In this document: piece by piece, positions 8,615 to 16,894 of the stretch
Layout: each line of letters opens with the position of its first letter
Numbering within the stretch: the first letter of the stretch is position 1
From: Erythrobacter oryzae
GTDB taxonomy: Bacteria; Pseudomonadota; Alphaproteobacteria; Sphingomonadales; Sphingomonadaceae
Length of the DNA stretch: 64,000 nucleotides
NCBI RefSeq assembly: GCF_030271515.1
Contig: NZ_JASCXI010000003.1
Location: forward strand, 248,001 to 312,000
Direction of reading: 5' to 3'
Translations under genes and position numbers: made by a program
Notes under the pieces: generated by a model
Database searches by the model: none
What the model was told of the DNA's origin: nothing
What the model saw: the letters and a program-made list of their open reading frames with translations, nothing else

Positions 8615-10546
8615 ATGACACAATCGCCTTACACGCCTCTGCTCGATCAGGTTGACACTCCCGACGATCTGCGCCGCCTCAAGCCCGAACAGCTCCGCCA
8701 ACTCGCCGACGAACTGCGCACCGAGATGATCGATGCGGTCAGCACCTCGGGCGGGCACCTCGGATCGGGCCTCGGCGTGGTCGAGCTGACCGTGGCGATC
8801 CACTATGTCTTCAACACGCCCGAGGACAAGCTGGTGTGGGACGTCGGCCACCAGTGCTACCCCCACAAGATCATCACCGGGCGCCGCGACCGTATCCGCA
8901 CGCTGCGCCAGGGCGGGGGCCTCAGCGGCTTCACCAAGCGGTCCGAGAGCGAATACGACCCCTTCGGCGCGGCGCATTCCTCGACCTCGATCTCGGCGGC
9001 GCTGGGCTTTGCCATCGCCAACAAGCTCCAGAACAAGCCGGGCCGCGGGATCGCGGTGATCGGTGACGGCTCGATGAGCGCCGGCATGGCCTATGAGGCG
9101 ATGAACAACGCCGCGCAGGCGGGCAACCGGCTGATCGTGATCCTCAACGACAACGACATGTCGATCGCGCCCCCGGTGGGCGGGCTTTCGGCCTATCTCG
9201 CGCGGATGGTGTCCTCGAGCGAATATCTCGGCATCCGCAGCCTCGCCAGCCGCGCGGTGAAGAAGATGAGCCGCCGCCTGCACGACACCATCGGCAAGGC
9301 CGAGGAATTCACCCGCGGCATGGTGACCGGGGGGACTTTGTTCGAGGAACTGGGCTTCTACTACGTCGGCCCGATCGACGGGCATAATCTCGACCACCTG
9401 CTCCCCGTGCTGGAGAACGTGCGCGACACCAGCGAAGGCCCGGTGCTGATCCATGTCGTGACTGAGAAGGGCAAGGGCTATGCCCCGGCCGAGAACAGCG
9501 CCGACAAGTATCACGGCGTCCCCAAGTTCAACGTCGTCACCGGCGAAAAGGCCAAGAGCGCGCCCAGCGCCCCCGCCTATCAGGACGTGTTCGGTCTGAC
9601 GCTGGCGAAGCTCGCCGAGACCGACGCGCGCATCTGCGCGATCACCGCCGCCATGCCTTCGGGCACGGGCGTCGACAAGTTCGCCAAGGCTCACCCGGCG
9701 CGCACCTTCGATGTCGGCATTGCCGAACAGCACGCGGTGACCTTCGCGGCGGGCTTGGCTGCCGAGGGCATGCGGCCCTTCGCGGCGATTTACTCCACCT
9801 TCCTTCAGCGCGCTTACGATCAGGTGGTGCACGATGTGTGCATCCAGAATCTGCCCGTGCGCTTCGCCATCGATCGCGCCGGGCTGGTCGGCGCCGACGG
9901 GGCGACCCATGCGGGCAGCTTCGACATCACCTATCTCGCGACCCTGCCCAACATGGTGGTGATGGCCGCCGCCGACGAGGCCGAACTGGTCCACATGACC
10001 TACACCGCCGCCGAGTATGACGAAGGCCCCATCGCCTTCCGCTACCCGCGCGGCAACGGCACGGGCGTTCCGCTGCCCGAGGTTCCGGTGAAGCTCGAGA
10101 TCGGCAAGGGCCGTCTGGTGCGCGAGGGCAGCAAGGTCGCGATCCTCTCGCTGGGCGCGCGCCTGACCGAGGCGCTGAAGGCCGCCGACACGCTCGAGGC
10201 CAAGGGGCTTTCAACCACGGTGGCCGACCTGCGCTTCGCCAAGCCGCTCGACGAAGAGCTGATCGCCAAGCTGATGCGCAGTCACGAGGTGATCGTGACG
10301 GTCGAGGAAGGCGCCATCGGCGGCCTCGGCGCGCATGTCCTGACTTTCGCGAGCGATAGCGGCCTCACCGACAACGGCCTCAAGGTCCGCACCCTGCGCC
10401 TGCCCGATACCTTCATCGATCACGACGATCCGATGAAGCAGTATGACGAGGCCGGTCTCAACGCGCCGCAGATCGTGGACACGGTGCTGAAGGCGCTGAA
10501 GCACAACTCGGCGGGGATCGAGACGGGCGAGGAAGCGCGGGCCTAA
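8615..10546 (+). CDS. dxs: 1-deoxy-D-xylulose-5-phosphate synthase
   Basis: 643 residues, full length. Dxs condenses pyruvate and glyceraldehyde 3-phosphate with thiamine diphosphate, the entry step of the MEP isoprenoid pathway that feeds quinones, hopanoids and carotenoids. Seen in order: [10 protein letters not shown], the ThDP/Mg motif [30 protein letters not shown], the pyrimidine-domain [18 protein letters not shown], and the C-terminal transketolase domain. The start is at ATG 8615, just after an AGCGG weak Shine-Dalgarno. Upstream carries an FNR/FixK-like box and a palindrome. The next gene begins 6 bases later. Confidence 0.97.
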   Translation: MTQSPYTPLLDQVDTPDDLRRLKPEQLRQLADELRTEMIDAVSTSGGHLGSGLGVVELTVAIHYVFNTPEDKLVWDVGHQCYPHKIITGRRDRIRTLRQGGGLSGFTKRSESEYDPFGAAHSSTSISAALGFAIANKLQNKPGRGIAVIGDGSMSAGMAYEAMNNAAQAGNRLIVILNDNDMSIAPPVGGLSAYLARMVSSSEYLGIRSLASRAVKKMSRRLHDTIGKAEEFTRGMVTGGTLFEELGFYYVGPIDGHNLDHLLPVLENVRDTSEGPVLIHVVTEKGKGYAPAENSADKYHGVPKFNVVTGEKAKSAPSAPAYQDVFGLTLAKLAETDARICAITAAMPSGTGVDKFAKAHPARTFDVGIAEQHAVTFAAGLAAEGMRPFAAIYSTFLQRAYDQVVHDVCIQNLPVRFAIDRAGLVGADGATHAGSFDITYLATLPNMVVMAAADEAELVHMTYTAAEYDEGPIAFRYPRGNGTGVPLPEVPVKLEIGKGRLVREGSKVAILSLGARLTEALKAADTLEAKGLSTTVADLRFAKPLDEELIAKLMRSHEVIVTVEEGAIGGLGAHVLTFASDSGLTDNGLKVRTLRLPDTFIDHDDPMKQYDEAGLNAPQIVDTVLKALKHNSAGIETGEEARA

Positions 10547-10552
10547 GCGCCT

Positions 10553-10975
10553 GTGGGCGAATTGTTCGGCGTTCCCGAGTGGGCGGCGGCAACGGGTTTC
10601 GTTGTCGTCGGCCTCGCCATCTGGCTGGGCGCAGGCTTCGTCATGCGGCGTCGCGCCCACTTCCGGGTCGCCAAGCGTCGCCGCAACCCCACCGAGGTGG
10701 AATTTCTCGCGGTGATGGCGCAGGACTGCTCTCCGGAAGCCGCGCGCTTCGTGTGGGGGCAGGCGCTGCCCTATGTCGAACCTCGCCTTACGCCGCATCC
10801 GGACGATCTGCTGATCGACGATCTGTGTATCGACGGCGACGACATCGACATGGACTGGCCGCAGGTGTGGGCGGATCAGCTCGGCATACCAGAGCGCGAT
10901 CTGCCCGACTGGCCCAAGGACTGGCCGCTCACCGCGCGCAATTTCGCCCGCTGGTGCGATCTGGCGCGGCCTTGA
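10553..10975 (+). CDS. Hypothetical membrane-anchored protein
   Basis: 140 residues from a GTG start 6 bases after dxs, so likely in the same transcript. One membrane segment near the N-terminus (ATGFVVVGLAIWLGAGFV, about residues 13-30) is followed by basic residues RRRAHFRVAKRRR and an acidic, Trp-rich cytoplasmic tail. No family is recognised. Confidence 0.65.
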   Translation: MGELFGVPEWAAATGFVVVGLAIWLGAGFVMRRRAHFRVAKRRRNPTEVEFLAVMAQDCSPEAARFVWGQALPYVEPRLTPHPDDLLIDDLCIDGDDIDMDWPQVWADQLGIPERDLPDWPKDWPLTARNFARWCDLARP

Positions 10976-10977
10976 GG

Positions 10978-11068
10978 CCCCTTCCCTCGGGGGAAGGGGT
11001 TTGGGGATGGGGGTTCGACGCTCGGTAGTGCAGAGCCCCCACCCCCGACCCCTCCCCTAGGGGAGGGG
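10978..11068. terminator. Bidirectional palindromic terminator region
   Basis: Between two convergent genes lie a 9-bp stem-loop (10978-10999, arms CCCCTTCCC / GGGAAGGGG) and a perfect 20-bp palindrome CCCCTCCCCTAGGGGAGGGG (11049-11068). G-rich and C-rich tracts between them can pair as a longer outer stem. The position, between a plus gene ending at 10975 and a minus gene ending at 11080, fits bidirectional termination, though T-tracts are lacking. Confidence 0.6.
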
Positions 11069-11079
11069 AGAAGCAAGCT

Positions 11080-12141
11080 CTAGCGCGGCCGGGTGATCCC
11101 CACCGTTTCAGGATTGGCGGGCGGTTCGACCGGAACGGCCTCGGCCGGAGCCGGAGCCTCGGACGCCGCGCGGGTCTCGGCCTTCAGCTCCTCGAGCTCC
11201 TCCAGCCACATCCGGTCGCGCTCGGAGATCGGCTCGCCCTTCAGTTCGGCGATGTCGCGGCGGCGCTGGGCGAGGTAGGTCTCGCGGCGCAGGCGGTAGG
11301 GATCGTCCGAGTTGCGGATGCTGGCGATCTCCTCGTCGAACGCCACCCGCTGGTCGAGGCCGTTGATGACGAAATAGGTCGCGGCATATTCGATCCGGTT
11401 GAACGGATCGCCCACCGCCACCGGCAGCAGCAGCTGGTCCAATGTGCTGCCCGCCAGATCGCGCACGCTCGTCGCGCCGGTCACGGGGAGATAGAGGTAG
11501 GGCCCCGAGCCGACGCCATAGAAGCCCAGCGTGTTGGCAAAGCCGTTGCGGCGATAGGGCAGCCCTGCGCGCTTCTCCGCCACATCGAACAGCCCGCCCA
11601 CGCCGAGGGTCGAATTGATCGCCAGCCGCCCCAAGGTCTCGAATGCCTTGCCGACCTTGCCCTGAAGCAGGAAATTGAGCGCGACGCTCGGCTCGCCGAG
11701 GTTCCTCACCACATTGCCGAGGCCGTCGCGCACCGGTTCGGGCAGGCCGTCGCGATAGGCATTGGCGACGGGCTCGACCACCGCTTCGTCGACCGCCTGG
11801 GTGACGCGGTAGCTCTCCTCGTTGATCGCCTCGGCCGGGTCGCTCTTGGGCGGGCCGACCTCGCCCTCGACGACGATTTCCGTGACCGGCGGCTCCTCAC
11901 CCTCGGGCGGCTGGTCGGCGGGAGGCTCCTGCGCCGGGGCGAGGCTCCAGCCGATCGGCAGCACGGCGCGGCGTTCGGAGCGCGGACGGACGGGGAGAGC
12001 CACCGGCGCGCCGGCCTCTGCGGCGAGGCGGAACACCTCGGGGTCGGGCACGATCTGCGGGGCTTGCACAGTCGGCACAGCCGCGCCCAGCGCCGCGCTC
12101 AGCAGCGCAGGCGAGGTTGAAAGCAGCGCTAGTCCGGGCAT
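11080..12141 (-). CDS. mlaA: MlaA/VacJ-family phospholipid transport protein
   Basis: 353 residues from ATG 12141, preceded by a clear Shine-Dalgarno (AGGAGAAAGGA). MlaA sits in the outer membrane and removes misplaced phospholipids for retrograde transport. The MlaA domain (about residues 125-300) shows EPVANAYRDGLPEPVR, NLGEPSVALNFLLQGK, RLAINSTLGVGGLFDVA and GPYLYLPVTGATSVRDL. A hydrophobic N-terminus resembles a signal peptide, but there is no cysteine anywhere in the protein, so the usual lipobox is missing. A Pro/Glu-rich linker and an acidic C-terminal tail are additions. Confidence 0.85.
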   Translation of the reverse strand: MPGLALLSTSPALLSAALGAAVPTVQAPQIVPDPEVFRLAAEAGAPVALPVRPRSERRAVLPIGWSLAPAQEPPADQPPEGEEPPVTEIVVEGEVGPPKSDPAEAINEESYRVTQAVDEAVVEPVANAYRDGLPEPVRDGLGNVVRNLGEPSVALNFLLQGKVGKAFETLGRLAINSTLGVGGLFDVAEKRAGLPYRRNGFANTLGFYGVGSGPYLYLPVTGATSVRDLAGSTLDQLLLPVAVGDPFNRIEYAATYFVINGLDQRVAFDEEIASIRNSDDPYRLRRETYLAQRRRDIAELKGEPISERDRMWLEELEELKAETRAASEAPAPAEAVPVEPPANPETVGITRPR

Positions 12142-12264
12142 CGCATTCCTTTCTCCTCGCGCCCTGCCCCCCGGATCGGCGCGCGTCTTCCACGATTCTT
12201 GCCCTTTGCCGCCGCGCGCCTTACGCAAGCCTGACCAGCTCACGAAGCCCCGCGAAAGGCCCCC

Positions 12265-13062
12265 ATGTCCCTCATCCAGATAAGCCGCGAAGGCCCCGTT
12301 ACAATCCTGACGCTCGACCGCGCCGAAAGCATGAACCCGCTCGGCGCGCCGGGCGACGGGGACGCGTTCGTCAGTGTCGCCAATGCGATAAACCGCGACA
12401 TGGAGTGCCGGGTGGTGATCCTCACCGGCGCCGGACGCGCCTTCAGCGCGGGCGGCGACGTCAAGGCGATGCGCGACAAGACCGGCACCTTCGGTGGCAC
12501 CACCCCGGCGATCTCGGACGGCTACCGCGACAATATCCACCTGATGCTGCGCGCGCTCTACGGCCTGCGCGTGCCGCTGATCGCGGCGGTCAACGGCCCG
12601 GCGATCGGCCTCGGGTGCGATGTCGCCTGCCTCGCCGACATCCGCATCGCTTCCGAGACCGCCAAGTTCGGGGTGACCTTCCTCAAGCTCGGCATCATCC
12701 CGGGCGATGGCGGCACGTGGATTCTCCCGCGCGTGATCGGCATGAGCCGCGCGGCCGAGCTGTTCTACACCGGCGACGTGATCGACGCCGCGACCGCGAA
12801 GGACTGGGGCCTCGTCAGCCGCGTGGTTCCGGCAGACTCGCTGATGGACGAGGCGCGCGCGCTCGCCGCGAAGATCGCGCTCCTCCCCCCGCACGCCCTG
12901 CGCCACACCAAGAACCTGCTGCGGCAGGGCCAGCAGACCAGCTACGACACCGCGCTGGAGCTTGCCGCCAACACCCAGGCGATGATGCACACCACCGCCG
13001 ACCATGCCGAGGGCGTCGCGGCGCTGATCGAGAAGCGCGGGGCGGTGTTTACGGGGGACTGA
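12265..13062 (+). CDS. Enoyl-CoA hydratase/isomerase (crotonase) family protein
   Basis: 265 residues. The crotonase fold is shown by VVILTGAGRAFSAGGDVKAM (first oxyanion-hole strand), AAVNGPAIGLGCDVACLADI (second oxyanion hole) and FGVTFLKLGIIPGDGGTWILPR. The Glu-equivalent position in the third motif reads GDGG, so a hydratase or isomerase remains possible. It probably acts in beta-oxidation or degradation of a CoA-thioester. The start ATG 12265 is divergent from mlaA, with 123 bases between. Confidence 0.88.
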   Translation: MSLIQISREGPVTILTLDRAESMNPLGAPGDGDAFVSVANAINRDMECRVVILTGAGRAFSAGGDVKAMRDKTGTFGGTTPAISDGYRDNIHLMLRALYGLRVPLIAAVNGPAIGLGCDVACLADIRIASETAKFGVTFLKLGIIPGDGGTWILPRVIGMSRAAELFYTGDVIDAATAKDWGLVSRVVPADSLMDEARALAAKIALLPPHALRHTKNLLRQGQQTSYDTALELAANTQAMMHTTADHAEGVAALIEKRGAVFTGD

Positions 13063-13131
13063 TCGGGCCATAGCCTGTCTGTGCCGGAAGGATTCGCCCC
13101 GAATCCGACCGGGCCTTGCGGAGAGAAGCCT

Positions 13132-13455
13132 GTGACCGTGGAACTGTGGATCGCCCTCGGCGCCAATCTCACCAGCCTGCTGGTTGCCGCCGGCGGATGG
13201 CTGTTTGCGTGGCGGCTCCAGAAGGAAAAGAAGAAGCAGGACCGGCGGGACAAGCTGATCGAGCGCACCTTGCGCGAAGTGATGGCGCGGATCGTGCTGG
13301 AGGAGAAGTCGATCGACCACTTGCTCGACGAACAGCCCCTCGGGCGGCAGGCGCTCAAGGTGACGCTGCGCGATCTGGTGGAGGCCGAACTCGGCTATCG
13401 TCCCGCGATGTCGCGCAGCGATGTGAAGCGGCTGATGGAGACCTACCCCGGCTAG
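13132..13455 (+). CDS. Small membrane-anchored hypothetical protein
   Basis: 107 residues if started at GTG 13132, which has GGAGAG 7 bases upstream; a longer start at 13081 is possible. An N-terminal transmembrane helix (LWIALGANLTSLLVAAGGWLF) is followed by a strongly charged region KEKKKQDRRDK and a helical cytoplasmic part. No family is recognised. Confidence 0.55.
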   Translation: MTVELWIALGANLTSLLVAAGGWLFAWRLQKEKKKQDRRDKLIERTLREVMARIVLEEKSIDHLLDEQPLGRQALKVTLRDLVEAELGYRPAMSRSDVKRLMETYPG

Positions 13456-13471
13456 GGCCGTTCGCGCCGGA

Positions 13472-14149
13472 TCAGCCCACCCAGCGCCACACGCCCGCCG
13501 GGATCCCCGCGTGCCACAGGTGGAACCAGCTTCCCGCGAGCCACAGCGCCGTCCCCGCCAGCAGCGGCACCGCGCCGACGCTGAACAGCTGCCCGAGGCG
13601 CGGCCAGTAGGAGGTTTTCGCCGACCACTCGCCCCATGCCGCGCCCATCAGCTTGGCCTTCTTGCCGTCCTGCAAGCGCGACCCCACCAGCGCCAGCACG
13701 CCCATTGCAAAGGCGGTGATCATCGTGCGGGTGCTCCAGAACAGCACCATGTGCGAGAGCGCCCACAGGCCGATCCCCCACATCATCGGGTGGCGGGTGA
13801 CTCGGAACACGCCCTTGGGCTCGGCCCTCGCCTGCGCTTCGGCTTGCGGGGTGGGCAGCGCGGGGTTGCCGATCAGCGAGCCCGCCAGCAGCACCATCGC
13901 CAGCCATGTCAGCACGCTCGCGGCGATCCAGCCCGCCTCGCCCGTGCCCGGCAAATCCGCGCCCGGCGCGACGCCGAAGGCATGGGCGACCCAGCCCAGC
14001 GTCGCGAAGCTCACCGCCGTATAGGCGAGGGTGAAGCCCCCCGCCCCCAGGGCCTTGACCATCGGCGCCCGCAGCGGGTGCGACATGGCGAAGTGCGAGC
14101 CGACGAAAGCGGCATTGGCCGCGGCGAGCGTGATCAGATCCCCATCCAT
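13472..14149 (-). CDS. NnrU family membrane protein
   Basis: 225 residues with about six hydrophobic segments. The family signature TRHPMMWGIGLWALSHM lies mid-protein, as in NnrU and related isoprenylcysteine methyltransferase-like membrane proteins. NnrU was named from denitrifying bacteria, but its function is unresolved and no denitrification gene is present here. It ends 17 bases from the convergent gene at 13455. Confidence 0.85.
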   Translation of the reverse strand: MDGDLITLAAANAAFVGSHFAMSHPLRAPMVKALGAGGFTLAYTAVSFATLGWVAHAFGVAPGADLPGTGEAGWIAASVLTWLAMVLLAGSLIGNPALPTPQAEAQARAEPKGVFRVTRHPMMWGIGLWALSHMVLFWSTRTMITAFAMGVLALVGSRLQDGKKAKLMGAAWGEWSAKTSYWPRLGQLFSVGAVPLLAGTALWLAGSWFHLWHAGIPAGVWRWVG

Positions 14150-14193
14150 GCCGGGCAGGCTAACATGGGTTGGCAGGAGCGACCAGCCGCGCC

Positions 14194-14655
14194 TTACGCG
14201 GGTTCCACCGCCGCGCTCGGCAGGCCGGTCGGCACGATGGTGGCCTGGGCGGCGGCGACGTGGATCGGGGACTCGCCCTCGCTCTCGGCCCAGACATCGG
14301 CGCGCACCACCACCTGCCGCTTGCCCGCCTTGATGACGGTGCCTTTCGCGCGCAACCGTGCGCCCTTGGCAGGGCGCAGGAAGTCGATGGTGTAGCCCCC
14401 CGTCACCACGTCGCCCGCGACCGATGCCCCCGCCCAGGCGCAGGCATTATCCGCCATCAGCCCGACGATGGCGCCGTGCGCATAGCCGTGGTGCTGGGTC
14501 ATCTCGGGGCGCAAGGTCAGGGTGAGTTCGCTCTCGCCCTGCCACACCTTGACCGGCTCGACATCGAGCCAGTTCGAAAAGCCCGACCGCGCCACCGCAA
14601 CCTGCTTCATATAGGCGATCGAGGCTTCGGGGCTGTCGAAACGGGTCACGGGCAT
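14194..14655 (-). CDS. PaaI-type hotdog-fold acyl-CoA thioesterase
   Basis: 153 residues from ATG 14655. The hotdog thioesterase pattern is seen as HHGYAHGAIVGLMADNACAWA, with the conserved His-Gly-Ala around the active site, and GGYTIDFLRPAKGARLRA. It likely hydrolyses a small acyl- or aryl-CoA ester. It is divergent from an HxlR regulator, and two similar palindromes lie between the start codons, so it is a good candidate target of that regulator. Confidence 0.85.
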   Translation of the reverse strand: MPVTRFDSPEASIAYMKQVAVARSGFSNWLDVEPVKVWQGESELTLTLRPEMTQHHGYAHGAIVGLMADNACAWAGASVAGDVVTGGYTIDFLRPAKGARLRAKGTVIKAGKRQVVVRADVWAESEGESPIHVAAAQATIVPTGLPSAAVEPA

Positions 14656-14668
14656 GAGGGGGCTCCTT

Positions 14669-14687
14669 AAGTCTGATTCGCAGACTT
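14669..14687. promoter_or_regulatory. Operator-like palindrome O1 (HxlR/thioesterase)
   Basis: AAGTCTGATTCGCAGACTT: 7-bp arms around a 5-base spacer, 14 bases upstream of the thioesterase start. It shares the GTCTGAT half-site with the second palindrome 44 bp away. Confidence 0.6.
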
Positions 14688-14714
14688 TATGCGTCTTGCC
14701 AGCGGCGCGCACAA

Positions 14715-14729
14715 GTCTGATAATCAGAC
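14715..14729. promoter_or_regulatory. Operator-like palindrome O2 (HxlR/thioesterase)
   Basis: GTCTGATAATCAGAC, a perfect palindrome with one central base, ending one base before the HxlR ATG. Its centre is 44 bp, about four helical turns, from that of the first palindrome, as expected for paired binding by a dimeric winged-helix regulator. Confidence 0.6.
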
Positions 14730-14730
14730 G

Positions 14731-15078
14731 ATGAAGACCTACACCCCCTCGCGCGCGCCCTGCCCCATTGCCCGCGCCGCGCGCGTGCTCGGCGACCGCT
14801 GGGTGCTGCTGATCCTGCGCGATGCCTTTCTGGGGGCCGAGCGCTTCGAGGAGTTCGTCGAGCGGCTCGGCATCAACCGCGCCGCGCTGACCTCGCGCCT
14901 CGCGATCCTGCAGGATGCCGGGCTGCTGGTGCGCGAGCCTCCGCTTGGCAAGCGCGCGCGCTATCTGCTGACCGACAAGGCGCGGGCGCTGGTGCCGGTC
15001 TTTGCCGAAATGGCCGAGTGGAGCGCAGGCCACCTCTATGCCGAGGGCGAAACCGCGCCGGTCTGGCCGCCCGCCTAG
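14731..15078 (+). CDS. HxlR-family winged-helix regulator
   Basis: 115 residues from ATG 14731; an upstream in-frame ATG at 14689 would place the operator inside the gene and is rejected. The HxlR domain is complete: PSRAPCPIARAARVLGDRW with the conserved Cys, LLILRDAFLGAERFEEF, GINRAALTSRLAILQDAGL, and RYLLTDKARAL. The single conserved Cys may allow redox or electrophile sensing, as in some family members. It probably controls itself and the divergent thioesterase. Its stop overlaps that of the convergent FKBP gene. Confidence 0.88.
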   Translation: MKTYTPSRAPCPIARAARVLGDRWVLLILRDAFLGAERFEEFVERLGINRAALTSRLAILQDAGLLVREPPLGKRARYLLTDKARALVPVFAEMAEWSAGHLYAEGETAPVWPPA

Positions 15079-15584
15079 CCGCCGATCGCGAGCAGTTCGA
15101 CCTTGAACACCAGCGTCGCGTTGGGCGGGATCGGCCCGCGCCCGATCGGGCCGTAGGCGAGGTCGGCGGGGATCGCGATCTCGATGATCTCGCCCACGCC
15201 CATGTTGGGGATGGCGATCTGCCAGCCCTTCACCAGCCGCCCGAGCGGGAAGGTGGCGGGCTCTCCGCGCGCGTAGGAGCTGTCGAACACCGTCCCGTCG
15301 AGCAGCTTGCCCTCGTAATGGACGGTGACCCGGTCGGCGACCGTGGGCTTCTTCCCGGAGGCGAGATACTTCACCCAGCGCCAGCGCAGCCCGCCCTCGG
15401 CGGTGTACCACCCGTCCTCGGCCTTCAGGTTGAGCAGGTAGAGCTGCTGCTGCGCGTGCCACGCGGGGTTTTGCGCGTTGCCGACAGGGGACAGGGCTTC
15501 GCCGCTCTGCGCCTGCGCGGGTTGCAAGGCGAGCAGCACGGTTGCGGCGAGGGCCGCGAGGGGGGTGACGGGCTTCAGCTTCAT
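15075..15584 (-). CDS. FKBP-type peptidyl-prolyl cis-trans isomerase, exported
   Basis: 169 residues with an N-terminal signal peptide ending QPAQAQS. The C-terminal FKBP domain is clear: VTVHYEGKLLDGTVFDSSYARGEP, VKGWQIAIPNMGVGE, and AYGPIGRGPIPPNATLVFKVELL. It would assist folding in the periplasm. Its ATG overlaps the stop of the amidohydrolase gene upstream, so it is the last gene of the operon that starts with the POT transporter. Confidence 0.92.
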   Translation of the reverse strand: MKLKPVTPLAALAATVLLALQPAQAQSGEALSPVGNAQNPAWHAQQQLYLLNLKAEDGWYTAEGGLRWRWVKYLASGKKPTVADRVTVHYEGKLLDGTVFDSSYARGEPATFPLGRLVKGWQIAIPNMGVGEIIEIAIPADLAYGPIGRGPIPPNATLVFKVELLAIGG

Positions 15585-16894
15585 TACCAGTCGTAAGCCT
15601 CGGGACGGTTGCTCTCGTCAAGGTCCTTGTAGCGATCGCGCAGACGCGACTGGTGGCTGGTGAGGTCCTGCTTGATCCCGCCGATGAAGACCTGCGTGGG
15701 CACCGCGCCGGCCTCGAGCGGGTCCTCGCTCCAGATCACCACGTCGCCGAAAGCGCCGGGCTTCAGGACCCCCGCCTTGCCGCCCATGCCGCTGATCTCG
15801 GCCGGGACCGAGCTGATCGCGGCGAAGGCCTGCCCCCAGCTCATCCCCGCCGCGCCCGGCAGCTTGTTGAGCGCCACCAGATTGCCCGCCACCTGCTGCA
15901 AGCGGCGCGGGTTCTGGAGCGAATCGGCGTTGATCGCGACCTTCACCCCCGCGCGCATCATGCGCCCGGCATTGGATTGGGTCGCGCCCAGTTGCTCGAA
16001 GGTCTCGGGCAGATCGGCGAGGCCGTGGGCAATCACCGGCACCTTGGCGGCGGCGATCTCGCTGGCCACCAGCCAGCCCTCGGCGGCACCCACCAGCACC
16101 AGATCGAGCGCGGGGAACTCCTTCTTGAGCCCCAGCACGGCGCGGATGTCGGAGGCGCGTTCGGCGGCGACGTAGAGCTTCTGCTTGCCCGTCACCACCG
16201 GCACCAGCGCCTCGGCATCGAAGCGGCTGAGCAGGACCTCGTCGTCCTTGACGATCTCGGTGGTCTGCGGCGTGCCGGTCTTGCCGGCGAGCGCCTGCGC
16301 CTCGCGCAACGCCGCGCGCAGCAGGGCGTGGGCGGCGGGGCGGCTGCCGCCCGCAAGCCGCGCGCCGTTTTCGCCGAGGTCGACGAACTGGAACGCGCGC
16401 GCCTGCACCACCGGGGTCGCATCGCCATCGAGGTCGATGATCGCGCCCTGCCCGCCGAAGATCGAGCCGGTCGGCGCGGTCGCGGTCGCGGCGCGGGTGA
16501 TCCCGGCGGCGCGGTGGACGAGGATGTGCTGCGAGACCGGGTTGATCGCCGCGGCCGCATCGAGCGAAGCGCTGAAGGGCGAGGCGGCGGCGCGCGAATC
16601 CTCGGTCTCGCTCACCGCCACGACGTCCGTCAGGCCCAAGGTGGTGACGGTGGCGAAGATGCCGGGGGTGACATAGGCGCCCTTGGCATCGACCGCGCTG
16701 CCGCCTGCAGGCGCACCCGCGGCGGGGCCGGCATAGACCACCTTGCCGCCCTGCACGACCACGGTGCCGCCCTCGATCGGCTCGCTGCCGTCACCGATGA
16801 CGACGCGGGCGTTGGTGATGGTGACGTCCTGCGCCATCGCGGGCGCGGCAGCGGCGATGAGCGCGAGCGCGCTGACGGAGAGGAGGTTCTTCAC
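15584..16894 (-). CDS. Amidohydrolase-like protein lacking the HxH metal motif
   Basis: 436 residues with a signal peptide (ALIAAAAPAMAQD). The composite-domain start ITNARVVIGDGSEP and the C-terminal GVLKPGAFGDVVIWSEDPLE are typical of imidazolonepropionase-like amidohydrolases. Where the metal-binding HxH should be, after VTPGI, the sequence is FATVTTLG, so both histidines are gone, and few other ligand candidates remain. It is probably non-catalytic or a partner of the next protein. Its ATG overlaps the stop of the intact amidohydrolase. Confidence 0.85.
   Translation of the reverse strand: MKNLLSVSALALIAAAAPAMAQDVTITNARVVIGDGSEPIEGGTVVVQGGKVVYAGPAAGAPAGGSAVDAKGAYVTPGIFATVTTLGLTDVVAVSETEDSRAAASPFSASLDAAAAINPVSQHILVHRAAGITRAATATAPTGSIFGGQGAIIDLDGDATPVVQARAFQFVDLGENGARLAGGSRPAAHALLRAALREAQALAGKTGTPQTTEIVKDDEVLLSRFDAEALVPVVTGKQKLYVAAERASDIRAVLGLKKEFPALDLVLVGAAEGWLVASEIAAAKVPVIAHGLADLPETFEQLGATQSNAGRMMRAGVKVAINADSLQNPRRLQQVAGNLVALNKLPGAAGMSWGQAFAAISSVPAEISGMGGKAGVLKPGAFGDVVIWSEDPLEAGAVPTQVFIGGIKQDLTSHQSRLRDRYKDLDESNRPEAYDW

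Noticed and set aside
12142..13320. A longer mlaA reaching 13320
   Set aside because: The extension is antisense to the crotonase gene and ATG 12141 has a clear Shine-Dalgarno.
14689..14730. An earlier ATG for the HxlR regulator
   Set aside because: It would put the second palindrome inside the coding region and adds residues absent from the HxlR fold.
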